Positions 7,600 through 17,895 of a stretch of 64,000 bases of DNA are shown in pieces; positions within the stretch are counted from its first letter, which is position 1; every line of letters begins with the position of its first letter. A program made the position numbers and the translations under genes. The DNA lies in NCBI RefSeq assembly GCF_037478005.1, contig NZ_CP144164.1, positions 2,170,001 to 2,234,000 of the forward strand. The letters are read 5' to 3'. Origin of the DNA: Alteromonas sp. M12 (GTDB taxonomy: Bacteria; Pseudomonadota; Gammaproteobacteria; Enterobacterales; Alteromonadaceae). The notes under the pieces are model-generated. The model did not search any database, had not been told where the DNA came from, and was given only the letters and a program-made list of their open reading frames with translations.

Positions 7600-9063
7600 G
7601 TGGTGGTAACACCATCAATTTATAATGGAAAGGTTGATACTTTGAATACAGCTCGCACTAAAAGTAACCCTATGATTATGGTTAGCTTGATTGTCGCACT
7701 GCTACTTTTAATTGCGGCTATTGTGTATTCGAGTTCTAAGCCCGCCACAGGACCAAAGGTCATCCATTTATCTTCAGGTGAATGGGCTCCGTATTCGGGA
7801 GAGTCTCTACCGCAAAAGGGAATTGCGAGTGTCATAGTCACCTCTGTATTTGAACAGATGGGCTATCGAGTCGATTTGCAATTTATGCCCTGGAGTATTG
7901 CCCAATCAAAAGCGGAATTGTCGCAGCAGGATAGTCAAATTCGAGGGACTTACCCTTATATCAAAACCGCAGAGCGAGAAAATCATTTTTACTTTAGTGA
8001 ACCTATCATTGATGTTCCTAACGGGATCTTCTTTCACCTGAAACATACCCCGCAGGCGGCCAACATTAGCGAACCGTCTGAGTTACAAAATTATGCGGTA
8101 ATCACCCTGGCAGGTTACGAATACACACCTAGATTGGGACAGTATATTCCTAACAATACCTGCAATTTCAAAGATACGCTTCAGGGCTTTGAAATACTTG
8201 ATGCTAACCAAAACTGGATACTGATTAGCGAAAAAAAGTTAACTCAAAGGCAATTGGTTGAAGTAGCTAGTAGCGCAGAAGCAAAAAGGTTGAAGCTGAC
8301 CGAAAGGGTACTTCAGGTTAAACAAGTGAACCCATTTCACTACAACCAAATAGATCCTCAACATTCTCAACCCCTTTATGCTTATCAATCAAGTGAACAG
8401 CAATTTCACTCAGGCAGTGAGTTAATCAAGAATAGTAATCTAATTGTTACCCCTGATGTCGCGTCTAAAACAGCAATAAAATCGAATCAGCCCACAGTTT
8501 GTCAAATGCCGATTAACACCGCGTTAATATGGCTGGCTTATACCTCTAAGCCTAAAGTTTTCATTGAATCTCAGCAAGTCGGTGAAACCTTATTAACCCA
8601 GTCGATGCCAACGTTATCGGCAAAAATAGGCTTTGCAAAATACGTTGATTATGTGCCGCATAGCGTGATGTTTTCTAAAAATAATCCGAATAATCTCTCA
8701 CTTAGAAATCAGTTTAACCAGGTTCTAGATAATCTAAAAAGTAATCCGCAGGCCTATGACAGCTTGTTGACGCAAGTTGCAAATGAAATTGATATGGCTG
8801 ATTCAGTGAAATTGGTATCAACTGGTGGTAGTGCCCTTGTAGAAGGGCAGCGGTATGATCCTCAATCAAATCGTTGTTCGCCAACCGAAGTATTTACCTT
8901 TCCAAAAGGAAGCAAAGCGTTGGTGCGTCAATGGCCTGAAATTTTCTTAAATAACGCACGCATACTCACACAGCAGAAAGTCATTGCCAGTGTGTTAAAT
9001 GGTCCATTGGCGTCAAAAACCACTTTATATTGTTTTGAGCCAACCGCTGTGCAACTACAATAA
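7600..9063 (+). CDS. Membrane-anchored family 3 solute-binding-like protein
   Basis: The product (487 residues from the GTG at 7600) has one hydrophobic segment (about residues 27-46, IMVSLIVALLLLIAAIVYSS) and then a type 2 periplasmic binding fold like amino-acid-binding proteins. This is seen in GEWAPYSGESLPQKGIASVI, FMPWSIAQSKAELSQ and RGTYPYIKTAERENHFYFSEPI. Here the fold is probably tethered to the membrane. Starts are uncertain: GTG 7600 has AGGGAAGG immediately before it, TTG 7642 has GGAAAGG nine bases upstream, and ATG 7669 is also possible. It is long for the family, with an extra C-terminal part of unknown nature. No ABC permease is nearby; the next gene is a membrane protein of unknown family. 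Confidence 0.72.
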   Translation: MVVTPSIYNGKVDTLNTARTKSNPMIMVSLIVALLLLIAAIVYSSSKPATGPKVIHLSSGEWAPYSGESLPQKGIASVIVTSVFEQMGYRVDLQFMPWSIAQSKAELSQQDSQIRGTYPYIKTAERENHFYFSEPIIDVPNGIFFHLKHTPQAANISEPSELQNYAVITLAGYEYTPRLGQYIPNNTCNFKDTLQGFEILDANQNWILISEKKLTQRQLVEVASSAEAKRLKLTERVLQVKQVNPFHYNQIDPQHSQPLYAYQSSEQQFHSGSELIKNSNLIVTPDVASKTAIKSNQPTVCQMPINTALIWLAYTSKPKVFIESQQVGETLLTQSMPTLSAKIGFAKYVDYVPHSVMFSKNNPNNLSLRNQFNQVLDNLKSNPQAYDSLLTQVANEIDMADSVKLVSTGGSALVEGQRYDPQSNRCSPTEVFTFPKGSKALVRQWPEIFLNNARILTQQKVIASVLNGPLASKTTLYCFEPTAVQLQ

Positions 9064-9082
9064 AGTTTGTAACGGAGAACCT

Positions 9083-10324
9083 ATGAAACGTAAAAAAAAC
9101 AGTAGTTTTTTATCAAAATCGGCACCTTACTTACTGACAATATATTGTTTAGCGGTGCTATTATTCTTTCTTGCTGAGTTAAAGCTCTTTGGCCTTGACG
9201 AATATTTAAGGGCTACTAATCAGGTATTGATCTTATTTGCATTGTTGATCATGCCATTTGTGATTATCAATATGCCGAGTTTTATTCAGTCACTCACCTT
9301 GAAGGTTTCCGATAAAGAGTTTCATGTTCAGCTCAATGAATTGGAATCGAATTTTAGTCAAACCATTGGGCGGGTGCAGCAACAAGTCAGTACATCGGAG
9401 CAGTCATTCTGGCCAATACTGGCTGGAGAAGATGTATTGGCGTCAAAACGACTGGAAGGGCCTAATCCGAAAATCATCATTGGCGCTAAAAATGACCTCT
9501 CTCAGATGTTTTTTACAGAGCTTTTAGCGTTGGCTATAACCCATGAGAATTCACATATTGTCTGCGAAATACGTTATCCAAATGGTGATAGCATGCATAA
9601 CTTCGCCGAACTTAAATACCGATGGCTGGATGTTTACATGGACTATACCGGTACCTGCCTGCAATATTTTAATATCCATCATAAAACCGAAACCGGCGGA
9701 ATTAAATCACCAGATGAGCTCACTGAGGAGTTAAATCAATATGGACAAGGGTTAGGCATTCAATGGTTACCTAATTTAGGTTGCAGTGAAGATTATTGTT
9801 TAGTTATGACCCCTGAATACGCTGAATCTGAAGAAATAATCAGTATTAGCGATTTAAAAACCAAAGGCGGTAAACTGACGTTTAGTGCAGATCCTGAATT
9901 TATGAACAGAAAGGATTGCCTATTAGGCTTGTTAGACTACGGTGTGAAATTCAAATCTGTTTTACCTTGCAGTGTTACCGATCGTTATTCAGCCAAAGAA
10001 AGTGGTGAAGCTGAAGTGTTTGTAGGTTACGAATCTGACCCACAAGTATCAAGAGGCGAAGTGACTATGTTAAAAGATACTGATCAGTTTTTTCCTCGTT
10101 ATTTAGCTCAACCGTTAGTGTCAGCTGCGGTTTTGAAAAAATTTCCGGAGCTTGAAGCACGGCTGCTAATATTGCATGACTGCATGGATACAGAACAATT
10201 AAATGAGATTGTTGCCAAAATAGGAAATTCGAATAATGATCCTGTGCGAGCTAAAGAGGAAGCGAAAAAAATATTTAAACAGGCACTGAAAAAGCACCAA
10301 CAAAAAAACACAATGCAGGTTTAA
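9083..10324 (+). CDS. Membrane protein of unknown function
   Basis: I chose the ATG at 9083 (MKRKKNSSFLSK) because CGGAGAA lies six bases upstream; a longer reading frame from 8999 would overlap the preceding gene. The 413-residue protein has two N-terminal hydrophobic segments (about 15-35 and 45-62), followed by a long soluble domain with several cysteines (NLGCSEDYC, NRKDC, VLPCSV, ILHDC). I do not recognise the family. It starts 19 bp after the solute-binding-like gene, so the two probably form one operon and may act together. Confidence 0.6.
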   Translation: MKRKKNSSFLSKSAPYLLTIYCLAVLLFFLAELKLFGLDEYLRATNQVLILFALLIMPFVIINMPSFIQSLTLKVSDKEFHVQLNELESNFSQTIGRVQQQVSTSEQSFWPILAGEDVLASKRLEGPNPKIIIGAKNDLSQMFFTELLALAITHENSHIVCEIRYPNGDSMHNFAELKYRWLDVYMDYTGTCLQYFNIHHKTETGGIKSPDELTEELNQYGQGLGIQWLPNLGCSEDYCLVMTPEYAESEEIISISDLKTKGGKLTFSADPEFMNRKDCLLGLLDYGVKFKSVLPCSVTDRYSAKESGEAEVFVGYESDPQVSRGEVTMLKDTDQFFPRYLAQPLVSAAVLKKFPELEARLLILHDCMDTEQLNEIVAKIGNSNNDPVRAKEEAKKIFKQALKKHQQKNTMQV

Positions 10325-10356
10325 CGACTCTGTCATAAAACAATCAGACACAATAC

Positions 10357-11259
10357 TCAAGATAACAGGGCGTTTGCAACCTTAGAGGTGGAAGACCGGC
10401 CGAGCGCTTGCATTATATTGTTTCCCGCATTCACTAGTTTTTCAATATCAATACCGGTGTGTATACCCATACCATTTAGCATGAATACCACATCTTCAGT
10501 TGCAACGTTGCCAGAAGCGCCTTTTGCATAAGGGCAACCGCCTAAACCTGCCACCGCGCTATCGATGGTACTAATTCCTTGTTGCAACGCGATCAAAATA
10601 TTGGCTAAAGCTTGACCATAGGTATCATGAAAATGCACCGCAATTTTTTCCCTCGGAATAACCTGTTGAACGGCTTCTAACATCTTACTGGTTTTAATCG
10701 GTGTGCCCACGCCAATAGTGTCGCCAAGTGACACTTCATAACAACCCATAGCCAATAAATGTTGTGCAACCTCTGCTACTTTTTGCGGCGCGATATCGCC
10801 TTCATAGGGGCAACCTAACACACAAGAAACATAACCTCGAACTGGCATGTTGTCTTTTTTAGCTTGCTCTACAATGGGAACAAAGCGCTCTATACTTTCG
10901 GCAATTGAACAATTTATGTTTTTCTGTGAAAAGGTTTCAGAAGCCGCGCCAAATATAGCCACCTCATCCACATTTACCGATTTGGCATTGGTGTAACCTT
11001 GTAAGTTGGGAGTGAGCGCTGAATAGGTTATACCCGGTATTCGCGTTAACTCTCGAAATAATTGAGTACTATCAGCCATTTGTGGCACCCACTTAGGTGA
11101 TACAAAGCTACCTGCTTCGATAAATTTTAAACCAGCCAGGGCCAAATCATCAATTAGCTGCAGTTTACTGGCTAAATCAATCAGTTGTTTTTCATTTTGT
11201 AGACCATCTCTGGGACCTACTTCGACGATTTTAACCTGTGTTGGATAACTGCTTGTCAT
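10357..11259 (-). CDS. liuE: Hydroxymethylglutaryl-CoA lyase
   Basis: This enzyme performs the last step of leucine catabolism, splitting 3-hydroxy-3-methylglutaryl-CoA into acetoacetate and acetyl-CoA. The TIM-barrel opening [12 protein letters not shown] is at the N-terminus, and the signature [19 protein letters not shown] carries the catalytic cysteine near the C-terminus. The start MTSSYPTQ at 11259 has GAGGAGT upstream and begins 4 bp after the stop of liuD; an upstream in-frame start at 11304 would overlap liuD. At 300 residues the length is normal. It is the last gene of the liuR-A-B-C-D-E operon. Its stop faces the convergent membrane protein gene, with no clear terminator between. 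Confidence 0.95.
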   Translation of the reverse strand: MTSSYPTQVKIVEVGPRDGLQNEKQLIDLASKLQLIDDLALAGLKFIEAGSFVSPKWVPQMADSTQLFRELTRIPGITYSALTPNLQGYTNAKSVNVDEVAIFGAASETFSQKNINCSIAESIERFVPIVEQAKKDNMPVRGYVSCVLGCPYEGDIAPQKVAEVAQHLLAMGCYEVSLGDTIGVGTPIKTSKMLEAVQQVIPREKIAVHFHDTYGQALANILIALQQGISTIDSAVAGLGGCPYAKGASGNVATEDVVFMLNGMGIHTGIDIEKLVNAGNNIMQALGRSSTSKVANALLS

Positions 11260-11263
11260 AGGT

Positions 11264-13282
11264 TTACTCCTCGGCTTCAAAGTCGAGCAGCACAGCACCG
11301 CCATCTACAAGATCACCGGCGACAAAATAAAATTCTTTGACCACACCTGCTTTTGGCGCTTTGATGGCGTGTTCCATTTTCATTGCTTCCATCACCATTA
11401 ACGTTTGTCCTTTTTCTACTTCCTGATTAACCTCTACTAATTGCGCAACTATGGTGCCATTCATAGGAGCCGCAAACCCGCCATGGTGATCATCTGCGTC
11501 ACTGAGACCTAAATCTGCGGTATTGAGTTTACATTGGATGGCAAACTCTTTAGTAAATAGGGTCGTGAAGCCTTGATGGGGTTGCAGCTTCATCTGCAGA
11601 TTTTGACCATTGATAGTGACGTCAAAGTGATGGCCATCAAGTTTGCCAACACATTCAAAACAACCTTCAGATGTGCTGACATTAATGACTGTGAAACCTA
11701 ATTGGTTGCATGGTAAATACTCAACTGTCACTTCGATACTCTGCTGTTGAATATCAACGCTTAGCACTTCTGTGAACCGTTCGTTCATGCGCCAGTGGTT
11801 CTGTGCATGCCAAGGCGAGTTTTTATTATCTGAGACTGACGTTAAAGCCTGCCGTTGTAATATTAAGTAGGTTACTGCCGCTGGGGTTATTAGTTCATGT
11901 TGCAGGGCGTTTTTAACAAAAAGTTCAGACTCATGTTGTTCAATAAAGTGAGTAGTTAACTGTGCTTGTTTGAAGGCTGGATGAGTTGCCAAGTTGTACA
12001 GAAAATCGATGTTTGTAGTAACCCCGTCAACTTGATACACACTTAAGGCGTCAGCAAGTTTGCTAAGGGCTTTTTCACGATTTTGATCCCATACAATTAA
12101 TTTCGCAATCATAGGATCGTAAAACGGTGTTACTTCGTCACCTTCTATCACACCTGTATCAATTCGAACGTTATCCGTTTCTGTTGGGGGCGATAACCGA
12201 CTTAACAAGCCAGTAGAAGGTAAAAATTGATTATTTGGATCTTCAGCGTAAATTCGCGCTTCAAATGCATGTCCATTTATACTTAGTTGGTCTTGTTGTA
12301 AGGGGAGAGGTTCACCTTTGGCCACGCGGAGTTGCCATTCCACTAGATCTTGGCCGGTGATCATTTCAGTTACTGGGTGCTCTACCTGTAATCGAGTGTT
12401 CATTTCCATGAAGAAAAATTGGCCATCGGGTTCCAGCAAAAATTCTACAGTGCCTGCGCCGATGTAACCAATTGCTTGAGCCGCAGTTAAGGCTGCTTGT
12501 CCCATTTGCTGGCGTAATTCTGAAGTCATGCCGGGTGCAGGGGCTTCTTCAATGACTTTTTGATGACGTCGTTGCACTGAGCAGTCTCGCTCAAACAAAT
12601 AAACACCGTTTTTATGGCTATCGCAAAACACTTGGATTTCTACGTGACGAGGTTGCGCTAAGTATTTTTCAACTAGCATAATGTCATCACCAAAACCTGA
12701 CATGGCTTCACGTTTTGCCGCATCCAATGCGTCGTAAAACTCATTGCTATGAGCGACTTGTCGCATGCCTTTACCACCACCGCCGGCAGCCGCTTTTAGC
12801 AGAACCGGATAGCCCATGTCATCGGCATGTTTTTTTAACAATTCTGGAGATTGATCATCACCGTGATAACCCGGTACTAGCGGAACGCCAGCTTGCTCCA
12901 TTATATGCTTAGCGGCTGATTTGGAACCCATAGCTTCTATTGCCGCAACAGGTGGTCCAACAAAGATAATATTATGTTGTTCACATAAACGACAGAACTG
13001 TGAATTCTCTGATAAAAAACCGTAACCGGGATGAATCGCATCCACGTTTAGTTTAATTGCCGCGGCGATAATCAGCTCGCCTTTTAGATAACTATCACGG
13101 GTTGGCGCGGGGCCAAGTCTGACTGCTTCATCAGCCATTTTTACATGCTGCGCATTGATATCAGCATCGGAATAAACTGCAACGGTTTTAATGCCTAACA
13201 ATTTGGCGGTTTTTATAATTCGACAAGCAATTTCTCCGCGATTAGCGATAAGCAATTTGTCTATGTTTTTTAGGTCATTCAT
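11264..13282 (-). CDS. liuD: Methylcrotonoyl-CoA carboxylase, biotin-containing alpha subunit
   Basis: The 672-residue alpha subunit carboxylates its own biotin and supplies CO2 to 3-methylcrotonyl-CoA. It has the biotin carboxylase N-terminus ([13 protein letters not shown]), the ATP-grasp glycine loop ([12 protein letters not shown]), the [14 protein letters not shown] active-site strand and a C-terminal biotinyl domain with VMEAMKMEH, where the lysine is biotinylated. The start at 13282 overlaps the liuC stop as ATGA, indicating translational coupling; an ATG 15 bp upstream is less likely. LiuB is its carboxyltransferase partner. Order and spacing are typical of Alteromonadales liu operons. 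Confidence 0.95.
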   Translation of the reverse strand: MNDLKNIDKLLIANRGEIACRIIKTAKLLGIKTVAVYSDADINAQHVKMADEAVRLGPAPTRDSYLKGELIIAAAIKLNVDAIHPGYGFLSENSQFCRLCEQHNIIFVGPPVAAIEAMGSKSAAKHIMEQAGVPLVPGYHGDDQSPELLKKHADDMGYPVLLKAAAGGGGKGMRQVAHSNEFYDALDAAKREAMSGFGDDIMLVEKYLAQPRHVEIQVFCDSHKNGVYLFERDCSVQRRHQKVIEEAPAPGMTSELRQQMGQAALTAAQAIGYIGAGTVEFLLEPDGQFFFMEMNTRLQVEHPVTEMITGQDLVEWQLRVAKGEPLPLQQDQLSINGHAFEARIYAEDPNNQFLPSTGLLSRLSPPTETDNVRIDTGVIEGDEVTPFYDPMIAKLIVWDQNREKALSKLADALSVYQVDGVTTNIDFLYNLATHPAFKQAQLTTHFIEQHESELFVKNALQHELITPAAVTYLILQRQALTSVSDNKNSPWHAQNHWRMNERFTEVLSVDIQQQSIEVTVEYLPCNQLGFTVINVSTSEGCFECVGKLDGHHFDVTINGQNLQMKLQPHQGFTTLFTKEFAIQCKLNTADLGLSDADDHHGGFAAPMNGTIVAQLVEVNQEVEKGQTLMVMEAMKMEHAIKAPKAGVVKEFYFVAGDLVDGGAVLLDFEAEE

Positions 13283-14100
13283 GATTTTTCCCGCCATGCT
13301 GGTTGTCTTTTTTCCAAAAACGCAGCTAATCCTTCTTGACCCTCTGCTGACACCCGTGTTGTCGCAATACGTAAACTGGTTTTCTCAATAAGCTCTTCGT
13401 CCAGTTGTTCGTCTTTAATATCAAACACTAATTGCTTGGCAGCAGCTACTGCGACAGGCCCGTTATTGATTATTTGAGTGACCAATAAATCAACTGTTGA
13501 ATTTAATTCTTCCTCGGTAACCGCTTCACTGACTAAGCCCAAACGACGTGCTCTGCGAGCAGAGAAAACTTCCGCAGTCATAAAATAGCGGCGTGCGACT
13601 CTATCGCCAATCGCATCGATAACATAAGGGCTAATAGTCGCAGGTATCAAACCTAATTTAACTTCGCTCAAGCAAAATTTGCTTAAGCGGCTGGCAATGG
13701 CGATATCACAACAAGAAACTAATCCAACCGCACCACCAAATGCTGCGCCCTGAATTTTTGCAATAGTAGGTTTGGGCAGGGTGTAAAGAGTATGCAGCAT
13801 ATGCGCTAATGCATTTGCATCCGCTAAATTTTCTTCATAACTAAAGTTAGCCATGCGCTTCATCCAGTTGAGATCCGCGCCAGCGCAGAAACTCTTGCCA
13901 TTGGCTTGCAAAACCAGTACGCGCGCTTTGTCGTCTCTGGCCACCCGCTTAAAACAATCGGTAAGCAATGCAATAGTGTTATCGTCAAACGCATTGTGAA
14001 CTTCTGGTCGGTTCAAGGTAATGGTCGCAACGCCGCGGGAATCAAGGGCGTAGATTACATCTTCTGAATGTGTTTGTAGGGTACTAGGAGTATTATTCAT
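13279..14100 (-). CDS. liuC: Methylglutaconyl-CoA hydratase (enoyl-CoA hydratase family)
   Basis: LiuC hydrates 3-methylglutaconyl-CoA to HMG-CoA. The crotonase fold is seen in ATITLNRPEVHNAFDD, the oxyanion-hole strand SFCAGADLNWMKRM, and IQGAAFGGAVGLVSCCDIAIAS, followed by SEVKLGLIPATISPYV with the conserved Glu. I used the start MNNTPSTLQ at 14100, which has AGGTGA eight bases upstream and leaves 13 bp after liuB; a longer frame from 14190 would overlap liuB by 77 bp. The length is 273 residues. The stop overlaps the liuD start. Assignment as the leucine-pathway hydratase rests on operon position. Confidence 0.93.
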   Translation of the reverse strand: MNNTPSTLQTHSEDVIYALDSRGVATITLNRPEVHNAFDDNTIALLTDCFKRVARDDKARVLVLQANGKSFCAGADLNWMKRMANFSYEENLADANALAHMLHTLYTLPKPTIAKIQGAAFGGAVGLVSCCDIAIASRLSKFCLSEVKLGLIPATISPYVIDAIGDRVARRYFMTAEVFSARRARRLGLVSEAVTEEELNSTVDLLVTQIINNGPVAVAAAKQLVFDIKDEQLDEELIEKTSLRIATTRVSAEGQEGLAAFLEKRQPAWREKS

Positions 14101-14113
14101 AACGGAAATCACC

Positions 14114-15721
14114 TTACATTCTAAACACGCCAAAGCGTGTTTCTTCAATGGGTTTATTGAGTGCTGCAGAAATTGAAAGCGCGAGCACAAAACGGGTATC
14201 AGCAGGATCTATTACACCATCATCCCAAAGTCGCGCGGAGGCATAATAAGGGTGGCCTTGTTGTTCATAGGTATCAATAATAGGTTGTTTAAATGCGTTC
14301 TCTTCTTCTACACTCCAGCTTTCGTCGTGCCGTTGTTTTTGATCTCGTTTGACTTGCGCTAGCACGCCAGCAGCTTGCTCTCCACCCATCACCGAAATTC
14401 GCGCATTTGGCCACATAAACGTAAACCTAGGATCATAAGCTCGGCCGCACATACCATAATTGCCAGCGCCGAAACTACCGCCAATTAACACGGTAAATTT
14501 AGGCACTTTGGCACAGGCTACTGCGGTGACCATTTTAGCTCCATGTTTGGCGATTCCGCCCGACTCGTATTGTTTACCCACCATAAAACCGGTGATATTT
14601 TGTAAAAATACTAATGGAATTTTTCGTTGTGCACATAGTTCAATGAAGTGTGCGCCTTTTTGTGCAGACTCTGAAAATAAGATGCCGTTGTTGGCAACTA
14701 TTCCCACGGGATGACCGTAAATACGTGCAAAACCGCAAACTAGAGTAGTGCCGAACAGCGCTTTGAACTCATCGAACTCTGAGCCATCGACTACTCTTGC
14801 GATTATTTCACGGACGTCGAACGGTTGTTTACTGTCTTTGGGAATAACGCCATAAATATCGCTAGTGGGGTAGGCAGGCTCTTTAGGTTCAATTAAGTCC
14901 AAATAATTGGGTTTAGGTCGGTTTAGACGGGCAATTGCATTTCTGGCTAGTTGCAATGCGTGATGGTCATTGTTAGCTAGATGATCGACAACACCCGATG
15001 TACGGCAATGCACGTCACCACCACCTAGTTCCTCAGCCGTGACCACTTCACCCGTGGCGGCTTTCACTAAAGGTGGGCCACCTAAGAAAATCGTACCTTG
15101 GTTCTTGACGATTATGGATTCGTCAGCCATGGCAGGCACATATGCACCGCCAGCGGTGCATGAACCCATCACAACCGCTATTTGTGGAATATTTTGCGCA
15201 GACAAATTTGCTTGATTATAAAAAATTCGACCAAAGTGCTCCCGATCTGGAAAGACTTCATCTTGTCTTGGAAGATTCGCACCACCTGAGTCCACCAGAT
15301 AAATACAAGGTAAATTATTTTGCTCGGCTATGGTTTGGGCGCGCAAATGCTTTTTAACGGTTAAAGGATAATAGGTGCCACCTTTAACCGTCGCGTCATT
15401 TGCGACTATCATACATTCCACACCTGATACTCGACCTATCCCAGCTATTACGCCCGCTGCGGGGACATAATCTGCATAGACATTCCATGCAGCAAGTTGG
15501 GACAACTCTAGAAAAGGAGAGCCACTATCTAACAGCGCATTTACTCTGTCTCTGGGGAGTAATTTCCCCCTTGCGGTATGACGTGCATTGGCCTTATCAC
15601 CGCCACCCAATTTAATTTTGGCGATAACTTCTTTTAAGTCGTTAACTTGCCGAGCCATGTTGGCAGCGTTATCGATAAACTCTTGGCTTTTAACGTTTAA
15701 TTTGCTGACGATAGGGGGCAT
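14114..15721 (-). CDS. liuB: Methylcrotonoyl-CoA carboxylase, carboxyltransferase beta subunit
   Basis: The beta subunit transfers the carboxyl group from biotin to 3-methylcrotonyl-CoA. It is 535 residues long, standard for the family. The two carboxyltransferase halves are evident: [21 protein letters not shown] and [28 protein letters not shown] in the N-half, and [15 protein letters not shown] and [21 protein letters not shown] in the C-half. The ATG at 15721 begins MPPIVSKLN, with AGGAGCGAA upstream. It is separated from liuA by 72 bp, the largest gap inside the operon, but no terminator is evident there. Confidence 0.95.
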   Translation of the reverse strand: MPPIVSKLNVKSQEFIDNAANMARQVNDLKEVIAKIKLGGGDKANARHTARGKLLPRDRVNALLDSGSPFLELSQLAAWNVYADYVPAAGVIAGIGRVSGVECMIVANDATVKGGTYYPLTVKKHLRAQTIAEQNNLPCIYLVDSGGANLPRQDEVFPDREHFGRIFYNQANLSAQNIPQIAVVMGSCTAGGAYVPAMADESIIVKNQGTIFLGGPPLVKAATGEVVTAEELGGGDVHCRTSGVVDHLANNDHHALQLARNAIARLNRPKPNYLDLIEPKEPAYPTSDIYGVIPKDSKQPFDVREIIARVVDGSEFDEFKALFGTTLVCGFARIYGHPVGIVANNGILFSESAQKGAHFIELCAQRKIPLVFLQNITGFMVGKQYESGGIAKHGAKMVTAVACAKVPKFTVLIGGSFGAGNYGMCGRAYDPRFTFMWPNARISVMGGEQAAGVLAQVKRDQKQRHDESWSVEEENAFKQPIIDTYEQQGHPYYASARLWDDGVIDPADTRFVLALSISAALNKPIEETRFGVFRM

Positions 15722-15793
15722 GCATTCGCTCCTAATCCGGTTAAGTAAAATTTAACCCCATTGTGATGACATCTAAATGTCAAAAGTTGGGAA

Positions 15794-16963
15794 TTAGCAG
15801 GTTTCGTTAAATAATTCGCGACCAATTAACATGCGACGTATCTCTGAAGTGCCAGCGCCGATTTCATACAGTTTTGCATCACGCAACAAACGACCTGCTG
15901 AAAACTCATTGATATAACCGTTACCACCGAGTAACTGAATAGCATCTAAGGCCATTTTGGTTGCTAATTCGGCCGAATAAAGTATCGCGCCTGCTGCATC
16001 TTTACGGGTGGTCTCACCTCGATCACAAGAACGCGCTACGGCATAAACGTAAGCTCTGGCGGCATTCATCTGGGTGTACATATCTGCAACTTTGCCTTGT
16101 ACTAATTGGAACTGACCAATAGATTGACCAAATTGTTTGCGGTCATGAATGTAAGGAACAACAAGATCCATGCAGGCTTGCATGATCCCAAGTGGTCCAC
16201 CTGAAAGCACTAATCTTTCATAATCTAGTCCACTCATTAATACGCGGACACCGCCACCTTCTTCGCCAAGGATGTTTTCCGCAGGCACTTCGCAGTCTTG
16301 GAAAACAAGCTCACAAGTATTCGATGAGCGCATACCTAATTTGTCGAGTTTTTGAGCTTGGCTAAATCCAGCAAAAGATTTTTCCACTATAAAAGCGGTA
16401 ATGCCTTTGGAACCAGCTTTTACATCTGTTTTTGCGTAAATGACAAAGGTGTGGGCATCAGGGCCATTGGTTATCCACATTTTGTTGCCATTGAGGATGT
16501 ATTTATCCCCTTGTTTATCGGCTCGTAGTTTCATACTCACGACATCTGAACCAGCATTAGGCTCACTCATCGCGAGCGCACCAATGTGCTCACCAGATAC
16601 TAGCTTTGGAAGGTATTTTTGTTTTTGCGCTTCAGTGCCGTTTTTGTGAATCTGATTAACACAAAGATTTGAATGGGCTCCGTAACTTAAACCGATCCCA
16701 GCAGATGCTCGGCTGACTTCTTCCATGGCGATAGTATGAGCTAGATACCCCATATCTGAACCACCATATTGCTCCGCGACCGTCACGCCCAATAAACCCA
16801 TTTCACCTAGTTTAGGCCAAAGATGATTAGGAAATGCATTTTCTTCATCGGCTTTTTCTGCCAAGGGCGCTATTTCTGCTTGGGCAAAATTGTATACGTG
16901 ATCACGAAGCATATCGATATCTTCGCCTAATCCAAAATTAAGTGTAGGGTAGGGAGCGTTCAT
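15794..16963 (-). CDS. liuA: Isovaleryl-CoA dehydrogenase
   Basis: LiuA oxidises isovaleryl-CoA to 3-methylcrotonyl-CoA with FAD, passing electrons to ETF. The acyl-CoA dehydrogenase motifs [11 protein letters not shown] and GNKMWITNG are present. The catalytic glutamate is at the isovaleryl-specific position, [12 protein letters not shown] with Glu249. At the alternative position used by most other members the sequence is EIGAGTSE, with no Glu there. This supports isovaleryl rather than straight-chain specificity. The start is ATG 16963 (AAGGATAAG upstream), six bases after the liuR stop. The length is 389 residues. Confidence 0.95.
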   Translation of the reverse strand: MNAPYPTLNFGLGEDIDMLRDHVYNFAQAEIAPLAEKADEENAFPNHLWPKLGEMGLLGVTVAEQYGGSDMGYLAHTIAMEEVSRASAGIGLSYGAHSNLCVNQIHKNGTEAQKQKYLPKLVSGEHIGALAMSEPNAGSDVVSMKLRADKQGDKYILNGNKMWITNGPDAHTFVIYAKTDVKAGSKGITAFIVEKSFAGFSQAQKLDKLGMRSSNTCELVFQDCEVPAENILGEEGGGVRVLMSGLDYERLVLSGGPLGIMQACMDLVVPYIHDRKQFGQSIGQFQLVQGKVADMYTQMNAARAYVYAVARSCDRGETTRKDAAGAILYSAELATKMALDAIQLLGGNGYINEFSAGRLLRDAKLYEIGAGTSEIRRMLIGRELFNETC

Positions 16964-16968
16964 CAAAC

Positions 16969-17400
16969 TTATCCTTTATTTAATTGTTCAAGTTCGTCTT
17001 TGCATCGAGACTCAACTTCATCTAGCTCGATCATCAGGACGTTTATATCTTCAAGTTGTTGAATCAAAATGGCGCGTTTTTCTGTGGTCATTTCTAACAT
17101 AGCTTGAAGCTGAATTTTTGAATTTTGGTGGCTGTCGTAAAGGTTAAAAAGGGTGCGCGTTTCTGCTAAGGAAAACCCCAATCGTTTACCACGCAAAATG
17201 AGCTTTAATCTAACTTTGTCTTTTTTACTGTAGATTCGAGTTTGCCCCGCACGTTGCGGAGACAACAACCCCTGTTCTTCATAAAAACGTATGGAGCGGG
17301 GTGTTACATCAAAATGTTTAGATAACTCCCCTATACTGAATGTGGGCGCGTCTTGTTCGACTCCAGAGCTGTGTTTCTCAGATTTATTATCAGCATTCAT
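16969..17400 (-). CDS. liuR: MerR-family regulator of leucine/isovalerate degradation
   Basis: This 143-residue MerR-type protein has the N-terminal winged helix ([28 protein letters not shown], about residues 21-48), the second wing ([29 protein letters not shown]) and a C-terminal coiled-coil-like dimerisation helix rich in Glu and Leu. LiuR proteins of gammaproteobacteria control branched-chain amino acid catabolism. It is the first gene of the liu operon. A palindrome in its promoter (17486-17501) sits between a TTGACG and an AT-rich -10, the usual MerR arrangement. Confidence 0.92.
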   Translation of the reverse strand: MNADNKSEKHSSGVEQDAPTFSIGELSKHFDVTPRSIRFYEEQGLLSPQRAGQTRIYSKKDKVRLKLILRGKRLGFSLAETRTLFNLYDSHQNSKIQLQAMLEMTTEKRAILIQQLEDINVLMIELDEVESRCKDELEQLNKG

Positions 17401-17485
17401 TTCGCATTCCTAAACGTGTAAAACGGCGATAGTGTGTATATGTCACAAGTTTATATTTTTGTTTGTTTTAAAATTAAAGCTTACG

Positions 17486-17501
17486 TTTACGTATACGTCA
17501 A
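17486..17501. promoter_or_regulatory. Putative LiuR operator upstream of liuR
   Basis: TTTACGTATACGTCAA is a 16-bp near-perfect palindrome (7 of 8 arm positions), matching the ACGT-N-ACGT type of site described for LiuR in gammaproteobacteria. Read on the minus strand, its end supplies the -35 hexamer TTGACG, with TAATTT 19 bp downstream as a -10 (17471-17476). Long spacers with the operator inside are typical for MerR-type regulators. A near-identical palindrome lies at 21115-21130. Confidence 0.68.
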
Positions 17502-17895
17502 CTTGATGCCGAGAATAAACTACCTCAATTAGAAGATCAACTTTTTAACATTTCCCATTTAATATAGTTGATATTATTTATTCAGTTAAAACGAGTGAAT
17601 AAATATGAAAAGCAAACATGACAAGAAGGTAGGTTAATAGATTAGCTTAGGGCAAAAATAACGGGCTTTAATTTGCCGCTGAATAGCCAAAGTTAAGCGT
17701 CGGGTAAACAGCTTCGACTCACATTAAAAGTTTTACTGAGTAGCTAACAGCTTTAACAAGGTAAACTACTGATGTTGCGCAAAATATGCTTATTATTACT
17801 AATGCTAGTATTTCTAGTCTAGACAGTTTGATTTTTACGATCAAAATTGAATGCGATAAACCTTTTAACTAAACAATTCTAAATTGAGTAAATAA
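17502..17895. other. Gene-free stretch between the liu operon and kynU
   Basis: Apart from the LiuR-like site at its left edge, this AT-rich region shows no coding potential, tRNA or clear terminator. It must hold the kynU promoter, but I see no confident -35/-10 pair. A short GAG sits seven bases ahead of the kynU ATG. Confidence 0.5.
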
